A stretch of DNA of 64,000 nt. Source: Rossellomorea vietnamensis (GTDB lineage: Bacteria > Bacillota > Bacilli > Bacillales > Bacillaceae_B). The translations under genes and the position numbers were made by a program. The stretch is from assembly GCF_008180415.1 (NCBI RefSeq), contig NZ_VTEI01000005.1, positions 138,767-202,766 on the forward strand, in the 5' to 3' direction. The notes beneath the pieces are model-generated. The model saw only the letters and a program-made list of their open reading frames with translations, had not been told where the DNA came from and did not search any database. Of the stretch, positions 43,354-53,175 are shown piece after piece (position 1 is the first letter of the stretch; every line of letters begins with the position of its first letter).

Positions 43354-44538
43354 TTAAACCATTCCTATTATCCATCCCCCGATGGCACCAGTCAATACTA
43401 CCATCCAAGGCGGAAGCTTCCAATACACGAGCATACTGAAAAGAACTGCTGCAAACGCAAAGTCGACAGGTGCCAGGATTGTGCTGGTCCAGATCGGGTG
43501 GTAAAAAGCTGAAATCAAGATTCCAATTACTGCAGCATTGACCCCCATTAAAGCACCTTTGATCTTCGGGTTTCTCCTGAGAGAGTCCCAGAAAGGAAGC
43601 GTTCCATAAATCAGAAGAAAGGCGGGAAGGAAAATAGCAACTGTTGCAATCAGTCCTCCTTGCCAGCCATTCATCACGGCACCAAGGTAAGCTGCAAAAG
43701 TAAACAGAGGACCAGGCACTGCCTGAGCTGCACCGTAACCTGCCAGAAATGCTTCTTCACTCAGCCAGCCTGTTGGTACAAATTCCTGTTCCAATAGAGG
43801 AAGAACAACATGGCCACCTCCAAACACGAGAGACCCTGATCTGTAGAAACTGTCGAACATGGCAATCCAGTTAAGTGCTGTCGCTTCTCTAAGTATTGGC
43901 AGAAGAATCAGCAATCCAAAGAACAACGTCAAGCAGATGATGGCGAATCTTTTGGATAGAGGAACCTTTAATTCCGATTTCTGAGTGTCTGAATGATTTT
44001 TATACAGTAAGAAACCTGCTAACCCGGCTAGGAGAATCACAGCAACCTGAGAAAAGGCGCTCTGCCACAGAAGAGTGACTATCAAAGCTAGCAGGGCTAA
44101 TGTTTTTCTAGACAGATCAGGAGCGAGCTTAGCGGACATCCCTAAAATCGCATGGGCAACAACCGCTACTGCCACAATCTTCAACCCCTGAATCCAGCCG
44201 GCATTTGCAACATTGAATTCAGTAAGCAGCACTGCGAATAAAATTAATGCAATAACAGAGGGGAGGGTAAATCCAATAAAGGAAACGATTCCTCCTAATG
44301 CCCCTGCTCGCATGACTCCTATCCCAATTCCGACCTGGCTGCTTGCAGGACCGGGAAGGAATTGACAGAGCGCTACCAAGTCTGCATAGCTTTTTTCATC
44401 TATCCATTTCCTTCTTAAGATATATTCATTATGAAAATACCCTAAATGGGCCACAGGCCCTCCAAAGGAGGTAAGGCCAAGTCTGGTTGATATGATCAGG
44501 ATTTCCAATAGAACTTTAAGACTTGTTTTCTGTTTCAT
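43354..44538 (-). CDS. chrA: Chromate transporter ChrA
   Basis: 394 residues, two CHR domains in tandem with about 10-12 membrane helices. The signature motifs are SFGGPVAHLGYF and LCQFLPGPASSQVGIGIG in the first half and GSLVFGGGHVVLPLLEQEFV and AVPGPLFTFAAYLGA in the second. Long-chain ChrA proteins export chromate, giving resistance. AAGGTGA precedes the ATG. It forms an operon with the padR gene (34-base gap). Confidence 0.9.
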   Translation of the reverse strand: MKQKTSLKVLLEILIISTRLGLTSFGGPVAHLGYFHNEYILRRKWIDEKSYADLVALCQFLPGPASSQVGIGIGVMRAGALGGIVSFIGFTLPSVIALILFAVLLTEFNVANAGWIQGLKIVAVAVVAHAILGMSAKLAPDLSRKTLALLALIVTLLWQSAFSQVAVILLAGLAGFLLYKNHSDTQKSELKVPLSKRFAIICLTLFFGLLILLPILREATALNWIAMFDSFYRSGSLVFGGGHVVLPLLEQEFVPTGWLSEEAFLAGYGAAQAVPGPLFTFAAYLGAVMNGWQGGLIATVAIFLPAFLLIYGTLPFWDSLRRNPKIKGALMGVNAAVIGILISAFYHPIWTSTILAPVDFAFAAVLFSMLVYWKLPPWMVVLTGAIGGWIIGMV

Positions 44539-44572
44539 TTCTTCACCTTCTTTTCAATCATGATTGTTTTCA

Positions 44573-44881
44573 TTACTCTTTAATTTCCCTGAATAATTCG
44601 TATGCTTTTTCTCGTGCTTCCTTTAGGATTTCATTTCCTTTTTCAGTAGTTCTGTAATACTTTCGGATTTTGCCTCCTACATTTTTATCTTCTCTCACAA
44701 GCAGCCCATCCGTCTCCATAGAATGCAGGATAGGATAGAGTGTACCTGAACTAATACTATAACCATGCTCTCTTAATTCTTCTGTCATCCACGTTCCATA
44801 TACAGGATGCTCTTTGGCATGATGTAAGATGTGTATGTGAATGAAGCCGAGAAAAAGTTTTCTTAGTACTTTATCCTCCAT
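44573..44881 (-). CDS. PadR-family regulator of chrA
   Basis: 102 residues: FIHIHILHHAKEHPVYGTWM, ELREHGYSISSGTLYPILHS and KYYRTTEKGNEILKEARE are PadR winged-helix blocks. Chromate-responsive PadR regulators are commonly paired with ChrA in Bacilli, so repression relieved by chromate is likely. GGAGGTT lies upstream of the ATG; a 17-bp palindrome lies 38 bases upstream. Confidence 0.88.
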   Translation of the reverse strand: MEDKVLRKLFLGFIHIHILHHAKEHPVYGTWMTEELREHGYSISSGTLYPILHSMETDGLLVREDKNVGGKIRKYYRTTEKGNEILKEAREKAYELFREIKE

Positions 44882-44918
44882 AATTACGAACCTCCAATGG
44901 CTTCAATTTCGAAAACCA

Positions 44919-44935
44919 ATATCGAATTACGATAT
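44919..44935 (-). promoter_or_regulatory. Probable PadR operator
   Basis: ATATCG-AATTA-CGATAT, a perfect 6-bp inverted repeat upstream of padR-chrA. Confidence 0.55.
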
Positions 44936-45078
44936 AGACAGTTTATAGGAGGAACTTAACTTTTTCAAGGCGATAGAGGAATATTTACAGTGACTTAACA
45001 TAAAGGGTAATCAAGATGCGGAATTGGAACTTTATGGTATAATGGATAGGAACTCTACATTATATTAAGGAGGAAAAA

Positions 45079-46044
45079 ATGAAGCGTTTACTATTGTTAC
45101 TCTTTGGAAGCTTAATACTAACTGGCTGTTCAGAGGAACAGGCCGGAGAAGTTGATATGAATAAAGCAGAGAAAACGGATGTCAGAATGGAAGCCGAAGA
45201 TCTAATTCATTCCTTCCAGCATCCCGAAAGCGGTCAATCCTACCAAATCATTGATGCTTATAAACTCTACGGTAATTACATAAGTGCTTTGGATAAAAAC
45301 ACAGGAAAATCTGAGAAAGATCTCTATCAACAGGAGGTCATCGATCCAGTTTATCAGCAATGTTTTGCAGACGGAGAATTTTCTCATATGTCAGAAAGCA
45401 TCACCGGCCAGGTTCCCCATTCATTGGATAGGGTGATGAATCTGAATGAGAAAATTGAAAACAGTCAGTACATAGAGTCTATAAAAGAAGCATTAATTAA
45501 ATCTTCAGAGCTGCTTCCTGCTGATAAGGAAACAAATGTCTGTATCTTTCCCAGTATCAGCAGAACCAACTCAGCTGCTGTCACGGTTGGTTCCGGAAAA
45601 ATCAATATTCTATACTCGCAAAACTATACCGAGGATGTTTTAAAGGCAGTAACCGCGCATGAATACCATCACAGTGTTTGGTCTGAAAAGTTTTTGAAAA
45701 GCGGAAACCAGCAAACGGTACTTGATAATCTTGTTTTTGAAGGCAAAGCAGTGATGTTCGAAAAGGTTGTATTTCCTGACATCCTAGGAACAGAGGTTAA
45801 TCCAGATTACAACAAGAAGGATTGGGCAGAAATAGAAGGGGATTTGTACAGCAATAATTTTAACCGATCGATGGAAATCATTTTTGGCGGAAATGGACTA
45901 CCACGGTCATACGGCTATTCAGAAGGATATAAGATGGTGAAATCCTATATCGATTATCATCCTGAAAGTGAACCCCTGGACTGGACAGGCCTGAGCGGAA
46001 AGGAAATTTTTGAAGAAGGAAGATACAGGGAGCATTATCAATAA
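45079..46044 (+). CDS. DUF2268-type zinc metalloprotease lipoprotein
   Basis: 321 residues. Lipoprotein signal (lipobox LTGC, Cys17), then a DUF2268 predicted Zn-protease domain with HEYHH at residues 194-198 (HExxH) and a downstream Glu-rich block LVFEGKAVMFEK likely providing the third ligand. Expected on the outer membrane surface. Relatives (YjaZ-like) are uncharacterised. AAGGAGGAA precedes the ATG. Confidence 0.8.
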   Translation: MKRLLLLLFGSLILTGCSEEQAGEVDMNKAEKTDVRMEAEDLIHSFQHPESGQSYQIIDAYKLYGNYISALDKNTGKSEKDLYQQEVIDPVYQQCFADGEFSHMSESITGQVPHSLDRVMNLNEKIENSQYIESIKEALIKSSELLPADKETNVCIFPSISRTNSAAVTVGSGKINILYSQNYTEDVLKAVTAHEYHHSVWSEKFLKSGNQQTVLDNLVFEGKAVMFEKVVFPDILGTEVNPDYNKKDWAEIEGDLYSNNFNRSMEIIFGGNGLPRSYGYSEGYKMVKSYIDYHPESEPLDWTGLSGKEIFEEGRYREHYQ

Positions 46045-46057
46045 ATAAATTTTATTT

Positions 46058-46104
46058 AGAAGTGGACAAGAATCATGAGATGATTTTCGGCCGCTTCTTT
46101 TTAT
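46058..46104 (+). terminator. Intrinsic terminator
   Basis: AGAAGTGG / CCGCTTCT stem and T5, after the metalloprotease gene. Confidence 0.6.
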
Positions 46105-46212
46105 GTTTCTGTAAAAACAGTTAAATTAGATAGCGAGCTGGTTTTTCTTGAGAGGAAATAAAATATGTTAAAATACAGTTAGCTAAGACCGCCCGGAAGG
46201 AAGGAGAAAACA

Positions 46213-49200
46213 TTGAACATCAAACTGAGTACCAAAATCATCACAGATAAATGCGGCAGTGTCTCCTTCAAAAGAGGTGAAACGTATTTTAAAAAGAATG
46301 CTGTTGAAATTATAGAAGACCACGCAGATGCTTGCAAGGCAGTCGTAAAAAGCTCGGAGGATTTCCATGTGACCATCAGCAGTGATCACAATGGAGGAAT
46401 TCTTACAGAATGCACCTGTCCTAAACTTTCCTCTTTTACCCTCGAATGTCAGCACGTCGCGGCTGTCCTCATCGCCTTAAAAGACAGCCAAAGAGGGAGC
46501 CAAGATCTAACGGAAGGATTTTTGACGCTTTTTGAGAATAAAATAAAATCCAGCGGCCGCCAGCGCCACTTCGACACAAGAAGAGTGATGGAGGCAGAAT
46601 TCACTCTAAAACCAGTTCGCACAGCAGACGGACAATCTTTATTCTCTCTAAAATTAATGATCAACCGTCAATGGATCAAAGATATTCGGACATTTTTACA
46701 TAGAGTAAGAGATGGACAAACCTATCAGGTCTCCAGAGATTTTATCTATGACCCGCAATTTTATTGTTTTTTAAGAGAAACCAATGAGGTGATCACGCAG
46801 CTAATTAAAGTTGTTCATGATGAAAAAGTGTACCAGGAAGAACATTCATCTGTGCAAGAAACGAAAGAGCTTTTGCTTATCCCCCCAACGTCCTGGCAGC
46901 CGCTTCAGCCGCTTTTGCAGGACGATGGAAATATTCTCATCGACGATGCCGGCCAGCTGTTCAAGGGGCTTCAGATAGCGAAGGAACCACTTCCGCTTCA
47001 ATTCACCTTTGATGATGACGAAGGAGATTACTACTTGAAGGTAAGAGGATTGCATTGGATGGTGGTGCTCCTTCCCTACAACTCTGTGTTCTGTGAAGGT
47101 AAGCTCTACCATCTTCCTCCGGAGGACTGTAGAAGGCTGGCTGAAATTAAAGATATGCTGGATTTCTCGGGAACGAGCAAAATACCTATACCCTCAAGCC
47201 GGATAGCGTACTTTCTTGAAAAAGTGGGTGTGGACTTAAAAAGACTGGGGACAGTCGAGATAAGCGGGTCTCTTAGAAAAAAATACATGACAACTCCTCT
47301 TGTTGCAAAGCTGTATCTCGACAGAGTGAAAAACCGGCTGCTGGCTGGACTTGAATTTCAATATGAAAATATTGTTATAAATCCACTGGAAGATAAAGAG
47401 ATTCCCACTGGAAAGATGATGGTGAGGGACACAGCAAAGGAGCAAGAAATACTATCCCTTATGGAAGAAAGCTCTTTCGCTAAGACAGAGGGAGGGTACA
47501 TTCTCCACAACGAAGAATTGGAATACGAGTTTCTGTATTATATGGTGCCGAAGCTCAAAAAACTTGCAGGAATATATGCCACCACAGCCGTCAGAAACAG
47601 AATCTTCCGCGGGAAGTCCTCGCCGAAAATCCGGGTCAAAGTAAAGCGGGACCGGATGAACTGGCTGGAGTTTAAATTCGATATGGATGGTATACCTGAG
47701 AGGGACATACACGAACTGTTATCCTCACTTCAGGAACAGCGTAAATATTACCGGCTGCAAAATGGCTCTCTTCTCTCTCTGGAATCAAAGGAAATTCAAG
47801 AAATCCAGCGTTTCCTAAGAAATTCTCAGGCCGATCATATTGACTTTGCCAAAGGGTTGGCCCTTCCTATGGATCAATGCCTGGAACTCCTTGATCATAT
47901 AGATTCGAGCAAAGTTTTCAAAATTGAAAAATCTTTTCGTGAGTTAATAGAAAGTCTGCGGAAGCCCGGCTCTCTCTCATTTGACATTCCCAGTAATCTC
48001 TCTTCCATCTTAAGAGATTATCAAAAAGAGGGCTATCAGTGGATGAAAACATTGGCACATTATGGGTTTGGCGGTGTATTGGCTGATGATATGGGGCTGG
48101 GAAAAACCGTACAGAGCATCGCATTTATTCAGTCAATAATTCCTGCAATCAGGGAACAGGAAAGCCCGGCATTGATCGTTTGTCCTTCGTCCCTGACGTA
48201 TAACTGGCTGGCCGAATTCCAAAAATTCACCCCTGCCATTAAAGCTGTTGTCATGGATGGCAATAAAAAACAAAGACAGTCACTGCAGAAAAATTTCAGA
48301 GAAAGGGATGTTATTATCATTTCCTATCCATTGTTGAAGATGGATATCTCATGGTTTGAAAAACAAGCCTTCTCTGTTGTGTTTTTTGATGAAGCACAAA
48401 ACTTTAAGAACCCTGTTACCCAGACAGCCAGGGCCGTAAAAAAAATTGATGCCGCTAATCGATTTGCCCTGTCCGGCACTCCGATCGAGAATTCGATTGA
48501 AGAGCTGTGGTCCATCTACCATGTCGTGTTTCCGCAGCTTTTTAAGGGTTTAAAGGATTACAGCCATTTAACAAGAAAAACGATTGCCCGGCGGATCAAG
48601 CCTTTCATGCTGCGGAGAGTAAAGGAGGATGTCCTTTCGGAGCTTCCAGCCAAAATGGAAATGAGGGAATCCATCGAACTCCTGCCCCAGCAGAAGAAGC
48701 TTTATGCTGCCTACTTGGCTAAACTGAAGCACGATACTCTTAAGCATTTGGATAAAGACACACTGAGAAAGAATAAGATCAAAATTCTGGCAGGAATCAC
48801 TCGTCTCAGGCAAATCTGCTGTCATCCCAGCCTTTTTGTGGAAGGGTATAAAGGAGATTCAGCCAAACTTCAACAGCTGCTTTCGATTATTGAAGAATCT
48901 AAACAGTCCGGCAGAAGGGTACTGATTTTTTCTCAGTTTACAAAAATGCTTGATCTTATAGGAAGAGAGCTGGCAGGGAAGGGGCTGCCTTTCTTCTATC
49001 TTGATGGCAGCACTCCTTCCCAAGAGAGAATAGACTTATGCAGGCGGTATAATGAAGGAGAACGCGACATATTCCTTATATCCCTGAAAGCCGGCGGAAC
49101 AGGCTTGAACCTCCATAGCGCCGACACGGTCATTTTATTTGATACCTGGTGGAACCCGGCTGTAGAAGAACAGGCAGCAGATCGGGCTCACCGAATGGGA

Positions 49201-49371
49201 CAGAAAAATACAGTACAGGTTATCAAACTTGTGGCAAAAGGAACGATTGAGGAAAAAATGAATGAGCTGCAGGAGAAAAAAAGACATCTGGTCGAGGAAT
49301 TAATCGACTCCCAGGAGAAGAAAGACACCGTTTTGACAGAAGAAGATATCAAGGAAATCTTAAACCTTTAG
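46213..49371 (+). CDS. ywqA: SNF2-family helicase with SWIM zinc finger (YwqA)
   Basis: 1052 residues. SWIM zinc finger near residues 60-82 (TECTCPKLS ... LECQHVAA); an SNF2-associated middle domain; SNF2 helicase with Walker A ADDMGLGKTVQ (about 620-632), DEAQ box (about 724-728) and C-terminal helicase block LISLKAGGTGLNLHSADTVI with ARGinine finger region DRAHRMGQ. A Swi2/Snf2 ATPase that translocates on DNA, presumably acting on nucleoprotein or transcription complexes. TTG start after AAGGAGAAAA. Flanked by terminators on both sides. Confidence 0.9.
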   Translation: MNIKLSTKIITDKCGSVSFKRGETYFKKNAVEIIEDHADACKAVVKSSEDFHVTISSDHNGGILTECTCPKLSSFTLECQHVAAVLIALKDSQRGSQDLTEGFLTLFENKIKSSGRQRHFDTRRVMEAEFTLKPVRTADGQSLFSLKLMINRQWIKDIRTFLHRVRDGQTYQVSRDFIYDPQFYCFLRETNEVITQLIKVVHDEKVYQEEHSSVQETKELLLIPPTSWQPLQPLLQDDGNILIDDAGQLFKGLQIAKEPLPLQFTFDDDEGDYYLKVRGLHWMVVLLPYNSVFCEGKLYHLPPEDCRRLAEIKDMLDFSGTSKIPIPSSRIAYFLEKVGVDLKRLGTVEISGSLRKKYMTTPLVAKLYLDRVKNRLLAGLEFQYENIVINPLEDKEIPTGKMMVRDTAKEQEILSLMEESSFAKTEGGYILHNEELEYEFLYYMVPKLKKLAGIYATTAVRNRIFRGKSSPKIRVKVKRDRMNWLEFKFDMDGIPERDIHELLSSLQEQRKYYRLQNGSLLSLESKEIQEIQRFLRNSQADHIDFAKGLALPMDQCLELLDHIDSSKVFKIEKSFRELIESLRKPGSLSFDIPSNLSSILRDYQKEGYQWMKTLAHYGFGGVLADDMGLGKTVQSIAFIQSIIPAIREQESPALIVCPSSLTYNWLAEFQKFTPAIKAVVMDGNKKQRQSLQKNFRERDVIIISYPLLKMDISWFEKQAFSVVFFDEAQNFKNPVTQTARAVKKIDAANRFALSGTPIENSIEELWSIYHVVFPQLFKGLKDYSHLTRKTIARRIKPFMLRRVKEDVLSELPAKMEMRESIELLPQQKKLYAAYLAKLKHDTLKHLDKDTLRKNKIKILAGITRLRQICCHPSLFVEGYKGDSAKLQQLLSIIEESKQSGRRVLIFSQFTKMLDLIGRELAGKGLPFFYLDGSTPSQERIDLCRRYNEGERDIFLISLKAGGTGLNLHSADTVILFDTWWNPAVEEQAADRAHRMGQKNTVQVIKLVAKGTIEEKMNELQEKKRHLVEELIDSQEKKDTVLTEEDIKEILNL

Positions 49372-49390
49372 ACGCATGTAATAAACCATA

Positions 49391-49430
49391 AAAAGACCAA
49401 GCCTGAACATAAGTTCAGGCTTGGTCTTTA
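49391..49430. terminator. Strong convergent terminator
   Basis: AAAGACCAAGCCTGAAC / GTTCAGGCTTGGTCTTT, near-perfect stem with a 4-base loop, shared with the small gene on the other strand. Confidence 0.9.
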
Positions 49431-49463
49431 GTTTATAAGATTCATTTAAAAGTAAGTGCTATT

Positions 49464-49643
49464 TCAGCTGATCCTGTTCAGTATACTCTTCGTATTTTCT
49501 GTGCCAATCTCTTTCATCAACTGCTGCAGTTCCTCTTTCATGCTGCTGTCCAAACCATTATAGATCAGCAAAGCTTTCGTTTCATCAGAAGTAACGATCC
49601 TTCGATAAAGTTTCGAAATTTTTTTACTCCTGTGACTTTCCAT
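49464..49643 (-). CDS. Small helical protein, 59 aa
   Basis: MESHRSKKISKLYRRIVTSD ... MKEELQQLMKEIGTENTKSI. A good GAGGTGG site lies four bases before the ATG and a terminator follows. Basic N-terminus, amphipathic helices, no membrane segment. No family is recognised. Confidence 0.6.
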   Translation of the reverse strand: MESHRSKKISKLYRRIVTSDETKALLIYNGLDSSMKEELQQLMKEIGTENTKSILNRIS

Positions 49644-49827
49644 TTAACCACCTCGTGAAAAAGATTGATTTCATTATAATACGTTTTTAGATACCTTATC
49701 AATATATAAGTATTAAAAATATATGAACATGAGTACTTTTTATGACAAAATGGGAAAATTCTAAAAAAATTGAGCTGGTGTCGCCTTGTGCCTGTCTAAT
49801 AAGTATAAACTTTTATCGAAGAGGTGA

Positions 49828-49923
49828 GTGGCTATAATCCGATTAGTAAGAAAAGCGCAAAAAGGAAATGAAACTATTTCATCAGTTTGAAGAAGACATC
49901 TATAGAATGGCTTATGTTTATGT
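49828..49923 (+). pseudogene. Truncated ECF sigma-factor gene
   Basis: GTG 49828 after GAGGTGA reads MAIIRLVRKAQKGNE, the usual start of Bacillus ECF sigma factors; a one-base shift then gives LFHQFEEDIYRMAYVYV, region 2 of the same family. The coding similarity stops exactly where a MITE-like element begins (49924), and nothing of regions 2.3-4 follows it. Confidence 0.65.
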
Positions 49924-50013
49924 AAGGCTCTTTTCGTAATATAATAGCTGTTTAATGCTCATTCCGAAAAAATGATCATTATACTGCAGAATAATTTTGT
50001 AGTAAAAGAGCCA
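49924..50013. repeat. Dispersed MITE-like element, copy 8 (short), inside the sigma remnant
   Basis: AAGGCTCTTTTCGTAATATA at one end and AGTAAAAGAGCC at the other. Its left end interrupts the sigma-factor reading frame. Confidence 0.65.
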
Positions 50014-50018
50014 TTGAA

Positions 50019-50056
50019 AAAGGCTTAGAGATCATTGCATCTCTAAGCCCATTCCT
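50019..50056. terminator. Convergent hairpin terminator
   Basis: AGGCTTAGAGAT / ATCTCTAAGCC hairpin, downstream end of the DUF2512 gene's transcript. Confidence 0.65.
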
Positions 50057-50119
50057 TTGTAATAACAGAACGATCTGTCTCGCGAGTAAAACCTCAGACC
50101 AAGTGTTTCTTTAAAGAAA

Positions 50120-50554
50120 TCATTTATCTTTATCTGGTTTTGGATTTTGTTCTTCAGCAAATTCATATGCAAAAGCTTGATTAAAGGATGGCCTGTTTTT
50201 CCGGATTTCTGATGAAATACTCTTGATGATATAGGAATGAACCAAAACTTCAGAGGCAGCTATGAGAAGTGCTGATATGATGCTTCCCCAAGCAACCTGC
50301 AGATAACTGTCAAACAAGATACCTCCAAATATCCAGACAACGAGATACGTGAGGAAAAAATCAGTTATGACAGCGTTCATTTTCCCAATCCGGGGCAGCA
50401 AAATTTGATCACCAACAAAATAAGAAACAACTGTTAACAGTAAACTAAATGAGAGAATATCGATTATTGTCGCTTCGAAAAATAAATCCAGACTAATCCA
50501 AAAAATAACCAAGCTGGCTGCAAACTTAATGAAGAGAACGTTTACATGTTTCAC
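50120..50554 (-). CDS. DUF2512 membrane protein (YndM-like)
   Basis: 144 residues with four membrane helices (about 8-28, 33-53, 62-84, 88-113), then a polar tail RKNRPSFNQAFAYEFAEEQN. VGDQILLPRIGKMNAVITDF is the conserved DUF2512 block. Function unknown; several members are under sporulation or stress control. Preceded by AGGAGTT. Confidence 0.8.
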   Translation of the reverse strand: MKHVNVLFIKFAASLVIFWISLDLFFEATIIDILSFSLLLTVVSYFVGDQILLPRIGKMNAVITDFFLTYLVVWIFGGILFDSYLQVAWGSIISALLIAASEVLVHSYIIKSISSEIRKNRPSFNQAFAYEFAEEQNPKPDKDK

Positions 50555-50823
50555 GTAGGAATTAACTCCTTTTTCTCTTATTGTTTGGCAAATAGGCTGG
50601 TTTCATACACCATGTGAAAAATTCACAGAAAACATGAATGAAATATAGTTATTCTTGCGGGTATGGAATTAAAAAATCCTGTATAGGCCCTGTTGCCTGC
50701 AGCTCATTTATCTGAGATGTATGTAAATGGACTGAATATAGTTTAACTTAATACTATGAGGATAATAATACTCTATAAGAAAAACGTTATCATATACGTT
50801 TGCATACTTTTTTCCGGAGGTGA

Positions 50824-52146
50824 ATGTCTTACAGAGTAAGACACAATTTGACAACTCTAAATATATTTCTCATTATCTTTTTAATTGCACTAACAGGATT
50901 TTTTGTAGCGACTGAATTTGCCATCGTAAAGGTTCGATCCTCCAAGATTGATCACATGGTATTGGAAGGAAAAAAAGGAGCTCAGTCAGCTAAGAAGGTC
51001 ATCTCACATTTGGATGAGTACTTATCAGCCTGCCAGCTGGGCATCACGATCACGGCATTAGGATTAGGCTGGCTTGGTGAACCTACTGTTGAAAAATTAC
51101 TGCATCCTTTATTTGAGTACTTTCAATTGAATGAATCGCTTACCCATATCCTTTCCTTCGGTATAGCCTTCGCACTGGTTACTTTCTTACATGTAGTGGT
51201 AGGCGAGCTTGCACCTAAAACCGTAGCAATCCAGAAAGCGGAAGCTGTTACCCTGCTGTTTTCAGCGCCCATTATATGGTTTTACCGTATCATGTTTCCA
51301 TTCATTTGGTTCTTAAATGGATCCGCCAGGTTTTTAGTCGGTTTATTCGGACTGAAGCCAGCTTCTGAACATGAACTGGCACATTCGGAGGAGGAGTTAA
51401 GAATCCTGCTTTCTGAAAGTTATAATAGCGGGGAAATCAACAAGAATGAATTGAATTATGTAAATAATATCTTTGAATTTGATGAAAGAGTCGCCAAAGA
51501 AATAATGGTTCCACGGACAGAAATGGTCGCAATAGATAAAGATCAATCTTTTGAAGAAGTATGGAAAACCATTTCGACTGAGACATTTACCCGCTATCCT
51601 ATTGTCGAAGGTGACAAAGATAATGTTATTGGATTCCTGAATATCAAACAATTGATCACCTCCGACATGGCTGATTTAAAATCAGATAGAGAAATAAAGA
51701 TTGAAGAATTCTTGAGTCCTGTCATTAAAGTAATTGAGACTATTCACATTCATGACCTTCTTGTAAAAATGCAGAAAGAAAGAACGCATTTAGCCATTCT
51801 ATTGGATGAATACGGAGGTACTTCCGGGCTGGTGACGGTAGAGGATATCATTGAAGAAATAGTAGGAGAGATAAGGGACGAATTTGACGAAGATGAGATC
51901 GCGGATATCAGGAAAGTCTCTGAAGGCCACTATATCCTTGCTGCCAAATTGCCTTTAAGAGATGTGAATCAGATTCTCGGAACCGACATAGGCTACGACG
52001 ATATTGATACTATCGGCGGCTGGTTCCTTTCCGAACGGTTCAAGAATGACAAGGAAGCTGACATGCTTACTGAACAGGGGTATGTCTTTCAAGTGCAGAC
52101 AGGGGAAGGGCATCAGATACAATATTTAGAAGTGACAAAAGAGTAA
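50824..52146 (+). CDS. CNNM/CorC (hemolysin C)-family CBS-domain membrane protein
   Basis: 440 residues: DUF21 membrane domain (about 1-200; [20 protein letters not shown]), two CBS domains (about 215-335; [18 protein letters not shown] and [20 protein letters not shown]) and the C-terminal CorC_HlyC domain. Members transport or regulate Mg/Co/Mn ions. The ATG at 50824 stands very close to GGAGG; the true start may be the TTG at 50848, where homology begins. Confidence 0.88.
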   Translation: MSYRVRHNLTTLNIFLIIFLIALTGFFVATEFAIVKVRSSKIDHMVLEGKKGAQSAKKVISHLDEYLSACQLGITITALGLGWLGEPTVEKLLHPLFEYFQLNESLTHILSFGIAFALVTFLHVVVGELAPKTVAIQKAEAVTLLFSAPIIWFYRIMFPFIWFLNGSARFLVGLFGLKPASEHELAHSEEELRILLSESYNSGEINKNELNYVNNIFEFDERVAKEIMVPRTEMVAIDKDQSFEEVWKTISTETFTRYPIVEGDKDNVIGFLNIKQLITSDMADLKSDREIKIEEFLSPVIKVIETIHIHDLLVKMQKERTHLAILLDEYGGTSGLVTVEDIIEEIVGEIRDEFDEDEIADIRKVSEGHYILAAKLPLRDVNQILGTDIGYDDIDTIGGWFLSERFKNDKEADMLTEQGYVFQVQTGEGHQIQYLEVTKE

Positions 52147-52152
52147 GTTATT

Positions 52153-52188
52153 AAACCAGTCTTTCATTAATGCGAAGGCTGGTTTTTT
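52153..52188 (+). terminator. Intrinsic terminator
   Basis: AAACCAGTCTT / AAGGCTGGTTTTTT hairpin after the CBS protein gene. Confidence 0.8.
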
Positions 52189-52191
52189 GTA

Positions 52192-52387
52192 AAGGCAGTT
52201 TTCTCATATTTTGTTGCTTACGGAAAAATCCCAATAGCCGGATTTTTCCCCGGATACTAAGAGTTTACTCTCTAATCGAGGGAGAGTAGCTCTCTTCTTT
52301 TCGTTATAACAAGATTATTCTTTATTATAATGATCAATTTCTCGGAATAAGTATTAAATAGCAACAAAGTTTACGAAAAGAGCCTTT
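52192..52387. repeat. Dispersed MITE-like element, copy 9 (full length)
   Basis: 196 bp, AAGGCAGTTTTCTCATATTT to GTTTACGAAAAGAGCCTTT, with GGATACTAAGAGTTTACTC and GTAGCTCTCTTCTTTTCG inside. Like copy 2 it begins a few bases after a terminator. Confidence 0.85.
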
Positions 52388-52827
52388 ATAAATTACGGTG
52401 CTATTCAATTGAATATTTGAAGAAAATTACTTAAATTCGCCAAAAGAATGGGTTGAGAGAGAGTGGCCCTTGTGTATAGAGGACATCCCCCACTAGGGAT
52501 TTTGCGATAGCAACAAACTATCTTAATTTCAATTCAAATGATTTCTGAGCAAAATATAAGGTCCGTACAATTCTACTTGTTTAAAACTGGATTGATCTTT
52601 GTGTTAATGATTTTTGCAATGTTTAGAGCACTTTTACTGCATCAACTTTTTTTAGAGGATTTCATGTTGGTTATGGCTAATTTTTACTGCATCACCATCC
52701 AACTCTATAAGACTTCATGCTGTTTTTAACAGCACAAATCTTCATTGATAAAATTTACATGAAATGTTTTCAGAGCAAATTATATATAGGAAAATTGCCA
52801 CTTGTGGAAATTTTTCATGAATTTATA
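52388..52827. other. Gene-free AT-rich stretch
   Basis: 440 bases without a convincing gene. A 63-codon frame at 52538-52729 has no ribosome site. The promoter of the T-box transcript begins at the end of it. Confidence 0.6.
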
Positions 52828-52857
52828 TTGACATTTCAAGTGTATCCACCATATAAT
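52828..52857 (+). promoter_or_regulatory. Sigma-A promoter of the T-box/aroA transcript
   Basis: TTGACA (52828-52833), 18-base spacer, TATAAT (52852-52857), both consensus. Confidence 0.75.
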
Positions 52858-52889
52858 ACCGGAAAGCATTAATTTACTAGTAAGTTTTT

Positions 52890-53145
52890 AAAGGCTTTGA
52901 AGGGAACACAGTAATACTTTATCTCCCTGTTAAAGAGAGCTGATGGCGGTGGGAATCAGCCAAAGATAAAGTATGAATTACAGTCCTGGAGCTTCTTTTT
53001 CGTAACGAATGCATTGGCTTCGTGAAGGGAAAGACGGTCAAATGATCGTTAACAAATTTAAAGTGGTGAAGATTCTTCTTCACAACATGGGTGGTACCGC
53101 GATTATTCGTCCCTGCTGATTATACAATCAGTGGGGATTTTTTGG
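52890..53145 (+). promoter_or_regulatory. T-box riboswitch 1, tyrosine specifier
   Basis: Contains the T-box GGTGGTACCGCG (53090-53101), Stem I with ATACTTTATC/GATAAAGTAT pairing below an AGAGA/GCTGAT...ATCAGC upper arm, and a specifier bulge GAAT-TAC-A, specifier TAC at 52979-52981 (Tyr). A terminator CCCTGCTGAT / ATCAGTGGGG with T6 ends the leader. Binds uncharged tRNA and then antiterminates. Confidence 0.85.
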
Positions 53146-53175
53146 TTCCTGCCCGCAGCTTATCAATTAAATAGC

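Noticed and set aside
52538-52729. 63-codon ORF before the T-box promoter
   Set aside because: No ribosome site, biased AT composition, and no recognisable protein features.
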